Positions 27,926 to 36,314 of a DNA stretch of 55,302 nt are shown here, in pieces. The stretch lies in NCBI RefSeq assembly GCF_028401955.1, contig NZ_JAQOTJ010000023.1, positions 1 through 55,302 of the forward strand. Direction: 5' to 3'. This DNA comes from Bacillus sp. BP-3 (GTDB lineage: Bacteria; Bacillota; Bacilli; Bacillales; Bacillaceae_G). The translations under genes were made by a program, and so were the position numbers. Each line of letters starts with the position of its first letter. The stretch's first letter is position 1. The notes beneath the pieces were generated by a model that saw nothing but the letters and a program-made list of their open reading frames with translations, was not told the origin of the DNA and searched no databases.

Positions 27926-28744
27926 TTACGGCTCAAACCCAGCCTGGCTCACATAAACGTGATTTTCCGGAAAGATTTCAATAAATCGGTTATATACTTT
28001 TTTAATTACATGTGGTCCATACCATTCTTCTAAACCAATTTGGGCGTATTTTTTCTCAATATCAAGTTTTCTTGTGCGTTTTCCACCACTGCCATCGCCC
28101 ATGAAGTAGTCATCAATACATATCCGATCGACGAATGACTTCAATTTCACAGGAAAATATTCCCCACTCGGTAAGATGGGGGCTATAGCAACTTGGGTCG
28201 GTATTCCCGTAGCCGCTAATTTTTCCAATATCTTAAAGCGCACCTGAATTGGGGGGGCCTTTGGAGTAAAATGTTTACGTATCGTTTCCAAATCTGTCTC
28301 AATTGTCATACTTACTCGAACTTTATCTTTAAAATGTTGCAGCAAATCGATATCTCGAATTACAAGTGGGCTTCTAGTCTGTACTAATAGGAAGTCAGGG
28401 GGATCTTCTACCATAACTTCTAGTAAAGATCGCGTCACTTTTTCCTTATGCTCTATTGGTTGATACGGGTCTGTACTTGATGACATAAAAATGGTTACAT
28501 TCCCTTTGGCTTTGGCGTGATAAAGTTCCTTTTTTAATAAATTCGCAGCTCCTTTTTTAACATCGACCCAATTTCCCCATTCCCCTTCTCGAAAAAGAGA
28601 TACAGGCATTTCGCGTACATAACAATAGGAACACCCAAATGAACAGCCTGTATAAGGATTTAGTGAATGAGTATATCCAGAAAGAAAGCCAGTCCCTTTA
28701 TTTAGAATGGTTTTCGGACTTTTATAGAATAATTCACTTTTCAT
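27926..28744 (-). CDS. Radical SAM protein, spore-photoproduct-lyase-like (Rv2578c family)
   Basis: 272 residues from ATG 28744, chosen for GGAGG seven bases upstream; an in-frame ATG at 28783 overlaps the ogt end. The radical SAM cluster motif CSFGCSYC gives Cys34, Cys38 and Cys41. Further motifs: SSSTDPYQPIE and VSMTIETD. Relatives (Rv2578c, SplB-like) are uncharacterised or linked to DNA repair. It is the third gene of the adaA-ogt operon, which points to a DNA lesion as substrate, but this is inference. Confidence 0.85.
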   Translation of the reverse strand: MKSELFYKSPKTILNKGTGFLSGYTHSLNPYTGCSFGCSYCYVREMPVSLFREGEWGNWVDVKKGAANLLKKELYHAKAKGNVTIFMSSSTDPYQPIEHKEKVTRSLLEVMVEDPPDFLLVQTRSPLVIRDIDLLQHFKDKVRVSMTIETDLETIRKHFTPKAPPIQVRFKILEKLAATGIPTQVAIAPILPSGEYFPVKLKSFVDRICIDDYFMGDGSGGKRTRKLDIEKKYAQIGLEEWYGPHVIKKVYNRFIEIFPENHVYVSQAGFEP

Positions 28745-28775
28745 GACGGAACCTCCATTCATTGTATGGCAATAA

Positions 28776-29309
28776 TTACTCATTGCTAGATGAAGCTCGC
28801 TTTTCCAGATCCAGGAGCTGTGTCTTCATTTCTAATCCGCCCCGATAGCCAGTTAATGAGCCATTCTTTCCTATTACACGATGGCACGGTACAGTAATTA
28901 ATACCGGATTAGCCCCAATAGCCGTGCCTACAGCACGAACAGCTGCTGGTTTATTTATATCATTTGCAATGTCGGAATAGGATTTCGTCTGTCCATAAGG
29001 AATTTCACAAAGTGCATTCCAGACTGCTAGCTGAAATTGCGTACCTACGTACTCAAATGGAACAGTAAAGGTTTTCCGCTTTCCTTCTAGATACTGAGTC
29101 ATTTCAACGACATAGGGTTCAAGCGTTTCATCATCTTCAACCAGAGAACTTCCTGGAAAGCGTTTCTTAGCCCATTCGAACAATTCCTCGAATGGTTTGT
29201 TCTGTGAACCTACAAACACAAGCCCCTTTGTAGTTGAAGCAATATAAAAATTCCAATCCTTAAACTTTAATAAAGACCAATAAAGGGTTGGTTTATTCTT
29301 TGTTTCCAT
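28776..29309 (-). CDS. ogt: Methylated-DNA--[protein]-cysteine S-methyltransferase
   Basis: 177 residues. The C-terminal domain carries the methyl-acceptor motif PCHRVIG (Cys142), the recognition helix VRAVGTAIGANP and a GYRGG loop. It removes methyl from O6-methylguanine in a single-turnover suicide reaction. Corresponds to AdaB/Ogt of Bacillus. It overlaps the adaA end by 17 bases, so the two are translationally coupled, as in the B. subtilis adaA-adaB operon. Confidence 0.95.
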   Translation of the reverse strand: METKNKPTLYWSLLKFKDWNFYIASTTKGLVFVGSQNKPFEELFEWAKKRFPGSSLVEDDETLEPYVVEMTQYLEGKRKTFTVPFEYVGTQFQLAVWNALCEIPYGQTKSYSDIANDINKPAAVRAVGTAIGANPVLITVPCHRVIGKNGSLTGYRGGLEMKTQLLDLEKRASSSNE

Positions 29310-29931
29310 TGTACTTTCCCTCCATTTTACTCATTTGACGAAATTGTGTTGGTGTCTGTCCAGTTTTCTTTTTAAATAATGTAATAAAATAAGGCGCGTT
29401 AGCCATCCCCACACATATAGCGATATCTCCAATCGCTTTATTTGTCTGAATCAAATACTTTTTAGCCGTGTGTACTCTAACTTGTTGTATATACTCAACC
29501 GGCGTAATGCCTTTAATTCTTTTAAATGTTCGATGCATATGATACGCACTCCCATGACAAATATCTGCTAACGATTCTAGAGTTAATTTTTCTGTGAAAT
29601 TTTTATCAATGTATTCAGTAATTAAATCAACCCACTCGCTATCAGGCAGATTTTCATTAGTGGGCTTGCAACGTTTACAAGGGCGAAAATTTGCGCCGAG
29701 AGCTTCTTCTGCGTTTGGAAAAATGCATACATTTTCTTTTTTCGGAACGCGAGATTTACAGGATGGTTTACAGAATATCCCTGTCGACTTTACAGCGTAG
29801 AAAAATTGATTATTGTACGCTGCATCATTATTTATAATTGCTTGCCACTTTTCATCTGTTATCATTTCTATATCATTCGAAATTCTATGATCACGGCTCT
29901 CTTTATGTCCGTTATTGATACTATCCAGCAT
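29293..29931 (-). CDS. adaA: Ada-type methylphosphotriester acceptor and AraC-family activator
   Basis: 212 residues. The N-terminal Ada zinc domain has Cys54, Cys58, Cys85 and Cys88 (GIFCKPSCKSR, FRPCKRCKP); one cysteine takes a methyl from DNA phosphotriesters and turns the protein into an activator. The C-terminal AraC domain (about 107-205) contains VEYIQQVRVHTAKKYLIQT and the second helix-turn-helix. Equivalent to B. subtilis AdaA. The ATG at 29931 follows AAGGAGAGG. It heads an operon with ogt, a radical SAM gene and an Ada zinc-domain gene, and its own promoter carries an 18-bp site shared with two other repair genes. Confidence 0.93.
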   Translation of the reverse strand: MLDSINNGHKESRDHRISNDIEMITDEKWQAIINNDAAYNNQFFYAVKSTGIFCKPSCKSRVPKKENVCIFPNAEEALGANFRPCKRCKPTNENLPDSEWVDLITEYIDKNFTEKLTLESLADICHGSAYHMHRTFKRIKGITPVEYIQQVRVHTAKKYLIQTNKAIGDIAICVGMANAPYFITLFKKKTGQTPTQFRQMSKMEGKYNGNKE

Positions 29932-29972
29932 TTATCTCACCTCTCCTTACAATATACTCCCTATAAATTCAG

Positions 29973-30005
29973 AATGTACAATTCTAGGAATGGAATAGCA
30001 AGATA
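29973..30005 (-). promoter_or_regulatory. adaA promoter with putative AdaA operator, copy 1
   Basis: On the minus strand TATCTTGCTATTCCATTC (29988-30005) contains a -35 TTGCTA (29996-30001); -10 TACATT (29973-29978) follows after 17 bases. It differs at one position from copy 2 near 30970. An operator overlapping the -35 box suits an activator such as methylated AdaA. Confidence 0.7.
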
Positions 30006-30102
30006 TTGAAGTTTAATTTTTATTCCGCATTAACGGGCAGTAATACTCCCACCTCAAAATTCAGCAAAAGCAAAGAAGTTAGGCGAGAGATAAACTACCC
30101 GT

Positions 30103-30163
30103 AAAAGCCCGATTGATGAGGGCTTTTAATCAGTGGGGGATGAAGAAAAACCCCACTGATTAA
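30103..30163 (-). terminator. Tandem overlapping terminator hairpins after the 2OG oxygenase gene
   Basis: TTAATCAGTGGGG (30126-30138) pairs perfectly with CCCCACTGATTAA (30151-30163), and AAAAGCCC (30103-30110) pairs with GGGCTTTT (30120-30127). The stems share bases at 30126-30127. They separate the oxygenase gene from the adaA operon. Confidence 0.85.
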
Positions 30164-30172
30164 AGTTTCACT

Positions 30173-30886
30173 TTATTTAGAATCGTGAAAAATGATTCCA
30201 AGACCGTATCGTTCTCCAGCGGTAACCGTGCTTACTCCGTGACGAACCGTATTTTTGTAATATCCTTTTTTACCTAGAACAGGTCTATGGTTAGTAGGAA
30301 AGATCAGCGCGCTGCCTTGTTCTAAAGTAATTACATGTCCCCTACTCTGAGCACGAGGAATTTGTTCCACTAATAGAGATTCTCCACCGCAAAAGTCTTT
30401 ATCTCGTTGATTTAATACAAACACTACTTGAAACGGGAAAAATATGTCGCCATATAAATCTTGATGCAAACAATTAAACCCGCCTGTTTCATACTTTAAT
30501 ATTAAAGGTGTCGGTCTAGTTTGTTCATATTTTTCACAGGTGTTCAAAAAATCTTGAAGATGATCTGGAAACTGTTCTGTTTTCTTTAAATAACCCAACC
30601 ATCGATTGGCTGTTTTGGCCAATTCTAGATAAAAGGACTCTCTTAAACTTTGGATGATTTCAGGTAATGGATAGGAAAAGTATTTGTACTCCCCATCCCC
30701 AAAGCGATATCTCGTCATATTGATTATCGTTCTGTATGACTCTTCTTCACAATACAATTCTATGAAGAATTCACATTCCTCTTTTGTTAAAATCACCGGA
30801 AGCTTTGCAAATCCTTGCTCATCTAATTCATTTTGAATTGAATCCCAATTTAAGTTTTCGACACGTGTTTTTATATCTTGGACCAT
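30173..30886 (-). CDS. 2OG-Fe(II) oxygenase, DNA-damage type
   Basis: 237 residues. The iron-binding HQD motif is in FNCLHQDLYGD, followed by GGESLLVEQIPRAQSRG and the late His of NTVRHGVSTV with Arg in GERYGLGIIFHD. This fits the Pfam Oxygenase-NA group (formerly DUF2086) of AlkB-like enzymes predicted to demethylate damaged nucleic acid oxidatively. No signal peptide. Lying between adaA and alkA with a shared operator, it probably acts in the adaptive response. Activity on 1-methyladenine or 3-methylcytosine is inferred. Confidence 0.83.
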   Translation of the reverse strand: MVQDIKTRVENLNWDSIQNELDEQGFAKLPVILTKEECEFFIELYCEEESYRTIINMTRYRFGDGEYKYFSYPLPEIIQSLRESFYLELAKTANRWLGYLKKTEQFPDHLQDFLNTCEKYEQTRPTPLILKYETGGFNCLHQDLYGDIFFPFQVVFVLNQRDKDFCGGESLLVEQIPRAQSRGHVITLEQGSALIFPTNHRPVLGKKGYYKNTVRHGVSTVTAGERYGLGIIFHDSK

Positions 30887-30945
30887 TTTTACCCACTCCT
30901 ATTTAGCATTCTTGATAACTAACACTATAACCTCATAAATAGAAA

Positions 30946-30978
30946 AAAATAAGGTGTTTAGAATGTAATAGCAAGATA
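30946..30978 (-). promoter_or_regulatory. Promoter of the 2OG oxygenase gene with putative AdaA operator, copy 2
   Basis: On the minus strand TATCTTGCTATTACATTC (30961-30978) includes -35 TTGCTA (30969-30974), with -10 TATTTT (30946-30951) 17 bases on. The site lies between the divergent oxygenase and alkA genes and could serve both. Confidence 0.7.
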
Positions 30979-31015
30979 ACAAAATTAATAAAGATTATTA
31001 TGTGATAAAGTAAAA

Positions 31016-31043
31016 TTTCAATCAGTGTGAGTTTTCTTATAAT
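31016..31043 (+). promoter_or_regulatory. Candidate alkA promoter
   Basis: TTTCAA (31016-31021), 16-base spacer and TATAAT (31038-31043), about 50 bases before the alkA start. The putative AdaA operator lies about 37 bases upstream of the -35 box. Confidence 0.45.
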
Positions 31044-31093
31044 TTTTTTGTAAATAGTATAGAAAATCGTAATGAGATGAGGAGAATGAAAAA

Positions 31094-32005
31094 GTGACAT
31101 GGCATGAAGTCAATGATGTTATTGCAATTGCATTACCTGAAAATTTCGACATGAATGCTAACCTAGGCTATCTAACAAGGGAAAAAAATGAATGCATGTA
31201 TGAAATAGAGAACGATATAATTACAAAAGTTATAGCGATTGGGGAAATTCGGTCCTTAGTACAGGTAAGCGTAATCAATAATAAACAAATGGTTGTTCAA
31301 TTCCTAAATGATTCTAGACCTATTGAAAAGTGGAAACGGGAAGAGATTGTAAAATATATTCATGAATGGTTTGATCTTGATAACGATTTAACACCATTTT
31401 ATGAAATGGCAAAAGCAGACCCATTACTTAAAATGCCTGCCCAAAAATTCTATGGATTGCGAGTTGTCGGCATTCCCGATTTATTTGAAGCTTTATGTTG
31501 GGGAGTTTTAGGGCAACAAATTAACTTAGCCTTCGCGTACTCCTTAAAGAAGCAATTTGTAGAAGGGTTTGGCGATTCCATCGAATGGAATGATAAAAAG
31601 TATTGGGTGTTCCCACCGTACGAACGAATTGCACAGTTAACACCTACCGACCTAGCAGATATTAAAATGACGTTAAAAAAAAGTGAATATATCATTGGAA
31701 TTGCCAGTTTAATGGCAAGTGGAGAATTATCGAGGGAAAAATTAATGAAAATGAACTTTACAGATGCTGAAAAAAACTTAATTAAAATACGAGGAATCGG
31801 TCCTTGGACAGCCAATTATGTTCTAATGCGCTGCCTCAGGTTTCAGACAGCTTTTCCAATCGATGATGTGGGCCTTATTAATTCGATAAAAATATTACGT
31901 AATATGAACCGAAAGCCTACGAAAGATGAAATCTTAGAAATATCGTTTCCATGGAAAAACTGGGAATCTTACGCTACCTTTTATTTATGGCGTGTCCTTT
32001 ACTAA
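31094..32005 (+). CDS. DNA-3-methyladenine glycosylase, AlkA type
   Basis: 303 residues. An N-terminal AlkA-like domain precedes the HhH-GPD glycosylase fold: VLGQQINLAFA, hairpin IRGIGPWTANYVL (233-244) and catalytic Asp in FPIDDVGL (Asp258 most likely). It removes 3-methyladenine and other alkylated bases, starting base-excision repair. The GTG at 31094 follows GGAG at nine bases. It is divergent from the 2OG oxygenase gene, with a shared regulatory region. Confidence 0.9.
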   Translation: MTWHEVNDVIAIALPENFDMNANLGYLTREKNECMYEIENDIITKVIAIGEIRSLVQVSVINNKQMVVQFLNDSRPIEKWKREEIVKYIHEWFDLDNDLTPFYEMAKADPLLKMPAQKFYGLRVVGIPDLFEALCWGVLGQQINLAFAYSLKKQFVEGFGDSIEWNDKKYWVFPPYERIAQLTPTDLADIKMTLKKSEYIIGIASLMASGELSREKLMKMNFTDAEKNLIKIRGIGPWTANYVLMRCLRFQTAFPIDDVGLINSIKILRNMNRKPTKDEILEISFPWKNWESYATFYLWRVLY

Positions 32006-32250
32006 AAAATTACAACTTAAACGGAAATGTACTCTATAAAAAGAGAATGAACTTTAAAACCTAATTCCTTCTGTTGGTTTTGAATACAGTTTGATTAAAA
32101 AGTAATTTATAACATTGATTCCATCCTAAAAAGCCCCTCTACTTTTTGAACAAAGATTAAACAAAATATAGAGGGATTATTGTTTATACATGAATTTTTT
32201 ATAAAAAAGATTAATAATTTCAATAAGAAAATCATTACAAACAGCCCTGA

Positions 32251-32424
32251 TTATATATTAAATTTGTCTTTACAGTTCTCGCAAATAAATTTCCCCTCTA
32301 AATTTAAATAGGCTTTAATTTCTGTAAACCCTTTTCTCTTAGGATAGGGTACGATTACTAATGCTTGTTCGTCCTTTTTAATATCTTCCTTACAGTAGAT
32401 GCATTTCGGAACTATCAATGCCAC
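32251..32424 (-). CDS. Small zinc-ribbon protein
   Basis: 57 residues from GTG 32424, six bases after AGAGGGG; a TTG at 32442 is in frame but lacks a ribosome site. Two CxxC pairs, CIYCKE and CENCKD, bracket a beta-rich segment, giving a likely single zinc-binding site. No further domain. Function unknown. The 32006-32250 gap shows nothing else clear. Confidence 0.65.
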   Translation of the reverse strand: MALIVPKCIYCKEDIKKDEQALVIVPYPKRKGFTEIKAYLNLEGKFICENCKDKFNI

Positions 32425-32639
32425 ATTAATCCCCTCTTTCAACTTCCTATTTTTACACTATATTTCAAACTATCCCTACTTTTATTATACAACACATCTC
32501 ATTTAGAATTCTTTGATAGAAACGTCGCAACTTTTTTCAATTAAATAATGTAGTAATTTAACAAATCATTCAGGATTGAAATAGATTTTTTGTATTTTTA
32601 GTAAATATCAACATGAATAAGGAACAGATCCAATAAGTA

Positions 32640-32683
32640 AAAAGATATCACATAATAGTCATGACTATTATGTGATATCTTTT
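32640..32683. terminator. Long perfect hairpin between the zinc-ribbon and GNAT genes
   Basis: The 21-base arms (32640-32660 and 32663-32683) are exact complements with A- and T-runs at the ends. It lies past the GNAT stop and likely ends that transcript. Confidence 0.8.
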
Positions 32684-32731
32684 GTTTTTCATGACCTTTT
32701 ACATTTTAGGTCTTGATAAATTGTTTCTCTA

Positions 32732-33307
32732 TTACTCTCTCTTTTGTATATTATATTCCTCTCGCAAAATCGCATATATTTTCGTGTCTCGATATATTCC
32801 CTTCACAAACATATCTTTACGCAACGTTCCCTCATACTGCATTCCTAGTCGTTTCATCACTCGTTCTGATTGTACATTACTAGCATGACAGCCTGCCTCA
32901 ATACGGTTTAACTGTAATACTTCAAATCCATATCGAATACATGCTTTTGCTGCTTCCGTCGCAATGCCTTGTCCCCAATAGTTTGGCGATAATGCATACG
33001 CTAGCTCCGCCTTATGATGATTTTTGTCATACTCGATAAAACCGCACGTCCCTATGATCTTTTTTTCGTTTTTCAGTTCTATTCCGTAAGCCGCCATTTC
33101 TCCCTTTTCATATTGATCTAGGATCGACTGTACGAATATTTGTGAATCCTGTAAAGTTCCATGCGGATACCATACTGTATACGTCGCAATTTCTGGATTT
33201 GAAGCATATTCAAATATATCAGCAGCATCTTGTATTGTTAACGGTCGTAAACATAATCGTTCTGCAATGAGTGTTGGGTATTTTTCTAAGATATTTCTAT
33301 ATTCCAT
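32732..33307 (-). CDS. GNAT family N-acetyltransferase, RimJ/RimL type
   Basis: 191 residues with the Acetyltransf_3 pattern: LRPLTIQDAADIFEYA near the start, acetyl-CoA loop YWGQGIATEAAKACIRYGF, then NVQSERVMKRLGM. RimJ/RimL-like enzymes acetylate protein N-termini (ribosomal proteins S5 and L12 in E. coli) or small molecules; the substrate is unknown. It lies 24 bases after the LD-carboxypeptidase gene and is probably co-transcribed with it. Confidence 0.88.
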   Translation of the reverse strand: MEYRNILEKYPTLIAERLCLRPLTIQDAADIFEYASNPEIATYTVWYPHGTLQDSQIFVQSILDQYEKGEMAAYGIELKNEKKIIGTCGFIEYDKNHHKAELAYALSPNYWGQGIATEAAKACIRYGFEVLQLNRIEAGCHASNVQSERVMKRLGMQYEGTLRKDMFVKGIYRDTKIYAILREEYNIQKRE

Positions 33308-33331
33308 TCATGTCAGTTCCTTTCTACATTT

Positions 33332-34345
33332 CTACTTAAAATGCTGTGTAATTACTCCTTTACCCTCTTCTACTTCAACTTCTGCAAACGCCCCGTTTAT
33401 AAATGTAATTTGCGGAGGCCTATGACCGCAGTCTACATCATAAATAATTGGAATTTGCAGCTCATTAGTAAGTTCTGCATATACATCTTCAGCGGTATAT
33501 TCATTTACTGGATGATTGGCAGCACTGCGTCCAAATAAAATACCTGAGCAATTATCAAACCAACCAGCCAGTTTCATTTGAACCAACGTACGTCGTAAAT
33601 CAGTAGTAGTTAACTCACAATTTTCAAAATACCAAATAAGTGGATCGTCATGAAAATGGTTCTTCCTAAACTCTTGCAAGTTACCAAATGGCGTGCCAAT
33701 GAGGTGTCTAATCACATCGATACATCCACCAAGCAATCGACCTGTAATGTTCACATTACCATTCGAAAGTGTTTTCCAATTTGTATTTTCTGTTAAGTGA
33801 AACACACACGGTGATGGATTATTATGTTGCCATTTCGCTTGATATTTCTCTGAAGAATACTGAGTGATTGAATCCCCAGCTTCCGTTGATAACACACTTT
33901 GCCACATTGCTGTTGTATCATCAGAATATTCGCCTCTTACATCTACGAAATTTGTTCCGTGAGCAGTCGCTATTCCTGTTTTTAAAGTTATCGCTAATAA
34001 TAAAACACTCGTATCTGAGTATCCCAATAACCATTTCTTATTTATCTTTTCAAAATCAATTTCTTCTAGAATTTCAATTAATAGTTCTCCCCCCCAAGGC
34101 GGAATAATAATATCAATGTCCTCATCTTGCATCATTTCCATAAATTCATTTGCTCTTTTTTTCGCACTAGTAGACTTCGCTTTCTTTTGTGTCCAAACTG
34201 TTTCTCCGCAAACGACTGTATAGCCTTTTCTTTCCATACTTGCACAAGATTGTTTAAACATATTATGTAACGCTTCATCTACACCAGAAGAAGGTGCCGT
34301 TACCCCAATCGTTGCTCCTTTTTGTAAAAACGGATATTGTATCAT
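33332..34345 (-). CDS. S66 family peptidase, LD-carboxypeptidase / MccF-like
   Basis: 337 residues. The Ser-Glu-His protease of MEROPS family S66 has nucleophile Ser110 in LLGYSDTS, a glycine-rich strand GRLLGGCIDV, and catalytic His in DVDCGHRPPQITF near the end. Members are murein tetrapeptide LD-carboxypeptidases or MccF enzymes that inactivate microcin C7-like peptide-nucleotides. Without a signal peptide a cytosolic recycling or self-immunity role is likely. The start MIQYPFLQKGATIGVTAPSS is typical. Confidence 0.88.
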   Translation of the reverse strand: MIQYPFLQKGATIGVTAPSSGVDEALHNMFKQSCASMERKGYTVVCGETVWTQKKAKSTSAKKRANEFMEMMQDEDIDIIIPPWGGELLIEILEEIDFEKINKKWLLGYSDTSVLLLAITLKTGIATAHGTNFVDVRGEYSDDTTAMWQSVLSTEAGDSITQYSSEKYQAKWQHNNPSPCVFHLTENTNWKTLSNGNVNITGRLLGGCIDVIRHLIGTPFGNLQEFRKNHFHDDPLIWYFENCELTTTDLRRTLVQMKLAGWFDNCSGILFGRSAANHPVNEYTAEDVYAELTNELQIPIIYDVDCGHRPPQITFINGAFAEVEVEEGKGVITQHFK

Positions 34346-34624
34346 ATGTATTTCTCCATTCTTTTCTATATATTTAGATTTGTATTCGTTAAACTACTAT
34401 CGAAATCCTCCATTTCATGCAATCCAAACTGCTTGAAATCATCACTTCTTATCTTAAAAACTGTTTATAAAACATTCAAAAGGAAGTAGGGAAAACACGT
34501 TATATTAAGTAATATAATGGAAGATTTGTAGATAACTAAGAAAGGTGAATAGGCCAAGCTATGAAGCATGTCATGAATATAGATTTAGCAAAAGCAATTC
34601 TGACGAAACTTTTATAATATTTTT

Positions 34625-34655
34625 ATCCCCTCCATATATGAATGAAGGGGATTTT
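34625..34655. terminator. Terminator-like hairpin in the 34346-34753 gap
   Basis: ATCCCCT and AGGGGAT enclose a loop and are followed by TTTTAATTT. No convincing gene ends here on the plus strand; it may mark the end of a lost gene or a small transcript. Confidence 0.4.
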
Positions 34656-34753
34656 AATTTCCTTCCTCTAATTGGAGTAGCACCACATCACGATCAAGCT
34701 AATATTTTGTGGAACAAGAGATTTCTTTAGTTGATGGATGTGTGGTACTCCCT

Positions 34754-35992
34754 CTAATTCAAAGGTAAACGATAAATATTCCCAGCCACTTCATTATAAA
34801 ACGAATATATATCACTAATCCCCAAAGTATCCGCAAGATCGATTCCAATAAAATCGATATGATCCCAATTATATTTTGTCACGGTATAATTCCAGACACC
34901 TTTTTGAGCATTTCCTGCATACAGCTGATTTCGATGTCCTATCGGATATTGTGACGAAACAACACTAACAAGTCCATCATTCGGCCACCATTTTTCATTA
35001 ATACTTGGCTCTGCATATCCTCGTGTAAACTTTCCAATATGTAAGCCAGACAAGTACATCAGTGGATTCATCGTCAACAAAGGTACAGAATATCCCGTCA
35101 GTAATGAACGATACGTCGCATCTCCTGTATAAGAAAAATAATATACATCATCATATGTTTTTACCCATCGATTAAGCTCTTTAGATCCAGCTGTCGTTAA
35201 ATCGTATGCACTAATATCTTTACTTTTCCAAACAGAACTATTAAGCATTCGATCCGCATATTGCAAGAAGCTCTCTCCTTGTTTTCGCTTTAATCCCCAT
35301 TGTTCCAATTTAAAGTCATAGCCAAATGTTTCCGGATTATTACCTGATAAACTAGCAATCTTTATTACAAATTCTTTAATAAACGAAGACATCGTTTCTT
35401 CATCCGCAAACGTAGAACCGTTATGTGGCGTACCAATGCTTGTTACACTCCGTACCCAATCTTTATTCCCTTCAAATAACGGAGATATTCCTACCTCTGG
35501 ATGTTGTTTATAATACTCTCGTTCTTCTAAACTTCCCTCCTTTAATAGTTGCAATAAAACCCTTGCCGTCTGACCACCCATGCTATGTCCTACAAAATGA
35601 ACTTTATGTTGATTATCCCATTGGCTATATACCCCTGAATATGTTTTTCCATAACGGGCATGTCCATGCGCTTTCGCATGTGCTTCTCCATAATCAACTG
35701 TTCCACCTTTTAAATACGAATATAACTCTGCTGCACGATCCCAATTGCTTGAAAATGGTCCAACCGAAGCTGTATATGTTCTATACCCTTGTCGGTTCAA
35801 ATTTGTCTCGATATCTTTAAAACCGCCCCAATACTTAAAACCAAACAATTCATCACGGCCCCAACCACCTAAACCATGAATAAGAACAATCGGTTCTTTT
35901 TGATTTTGTTCCTCTGCTTTTAATTCAAGAGGCGACCAAAATAAACTAATAATAAGTAAAATAGAAAGCATTACTTTTACGTATCTCCTCAT
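34754..35992 (-). CDS. Secreted triacylglycerol lipase (family I.5 type)
   Basis: 412 residues. A signal peptide (basic MRRYVK, hydrophobic 7-20, cleavage probably after LKA near 26) directs secretion. The mature enzyme starts with IVLIHGLGGWG (oxyanion loop) and has nucleophile Ser137 in FVGHSMGGQ. The likely acid is in WWPNDGLVS and the catalytic His in NWDHIDFIGID. Layout follows the large Geobacillus/Bacillus thermoalkalophilic lipases, including an inserted segment for zinc and lid. It hydrolyses triglycerides outside the cell. GAGGAGG precedes the ATG. Confidence 0.92.
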   Translation of the reverse strand: MRRYVKVMLSILLIISLFWSPLELKAEEQNQKEPIVLIHGLGGWGRDELFGFKYWGGFKDIETNLNRQGYRTYTASVGPFSSNWDRAAELYSYLKGGTVDYGEAHAKAHGHARYGKTYSGVYSQWDNQHKVHFVGHSMGGQTARVLLQLLKEGSLEEREYYKQHPEVGISPLFEGNKDWVRSVTSIGTPHNGSTFADEETMSSFIKEFVIKIASLSGNNPETFGYDFKLEQWGLKRKQGESFLQYADRMLNSSVWKSKDISAYDLTTAGSKELNRWVKTYDDVYYFSYTGDATYRSLLTGYSVPLLTMNPLMYLSGLHIGKFTRGYAEPSINEKWWPNDGLVSVVSSQYPIGHRNQLYAGNAQKGVWNYTVTKYNWDHIDFIGIDLADTLGISDIYSFYNEVAGNIYRLPLN

Positions 35993-36200
35993 AAAAAACC
36001 TCCTCTATTTTAGATAATATTTTACTGAATTTTCTGTTATTTTTGAAGATGTGAAAATTTTTCTCAACAATTATTCTTACATGTTCTAACAAAAATGAGT
36101 TCTTTATATTCTACTTTGACTAAACGCTCTAAAAAATTTACAATTAAATTCATAAAATGGATGTTATTATATTTATCGGTTTGTATATATTATAAATTTA

Positions 36201-36306
36201 GAAAGGTGGTTTATTTAAATGACATCAGAGAAAATCCCTCGTTAAGCCCGCGGACCTCCTTGACCATTTATATATGATTTTATTCAATATTTTTATAAAA
36301 AAGGAG
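36201..36306 (+). promoter_or_regulatory. Leader peptide and anti-SD region upstream of the aminoglycoside resistance gene
   Basis: GAAAGGTGG (36201-36209) precedes an eight-codon ORF, MTSEKIPR (36219-36245). ACCTCCTT (36254-36261) follows and can pair with either that ribosome site (one mismatch) or with AAGGAG (36301-36306) of the resistance gene. This is the layout of translational attenuators of resistance genes. Only the base complementarity is seen; induction is untested. Confidence 0.45.
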
Positions 36307-36314
36307 AAATATAT

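Noticed and set aside
34545-34730. 61-codon plus-strand ORF
   Set aside because: The GTG start lacks a ribosome site and the frame runs through a hairpin with a T-run.
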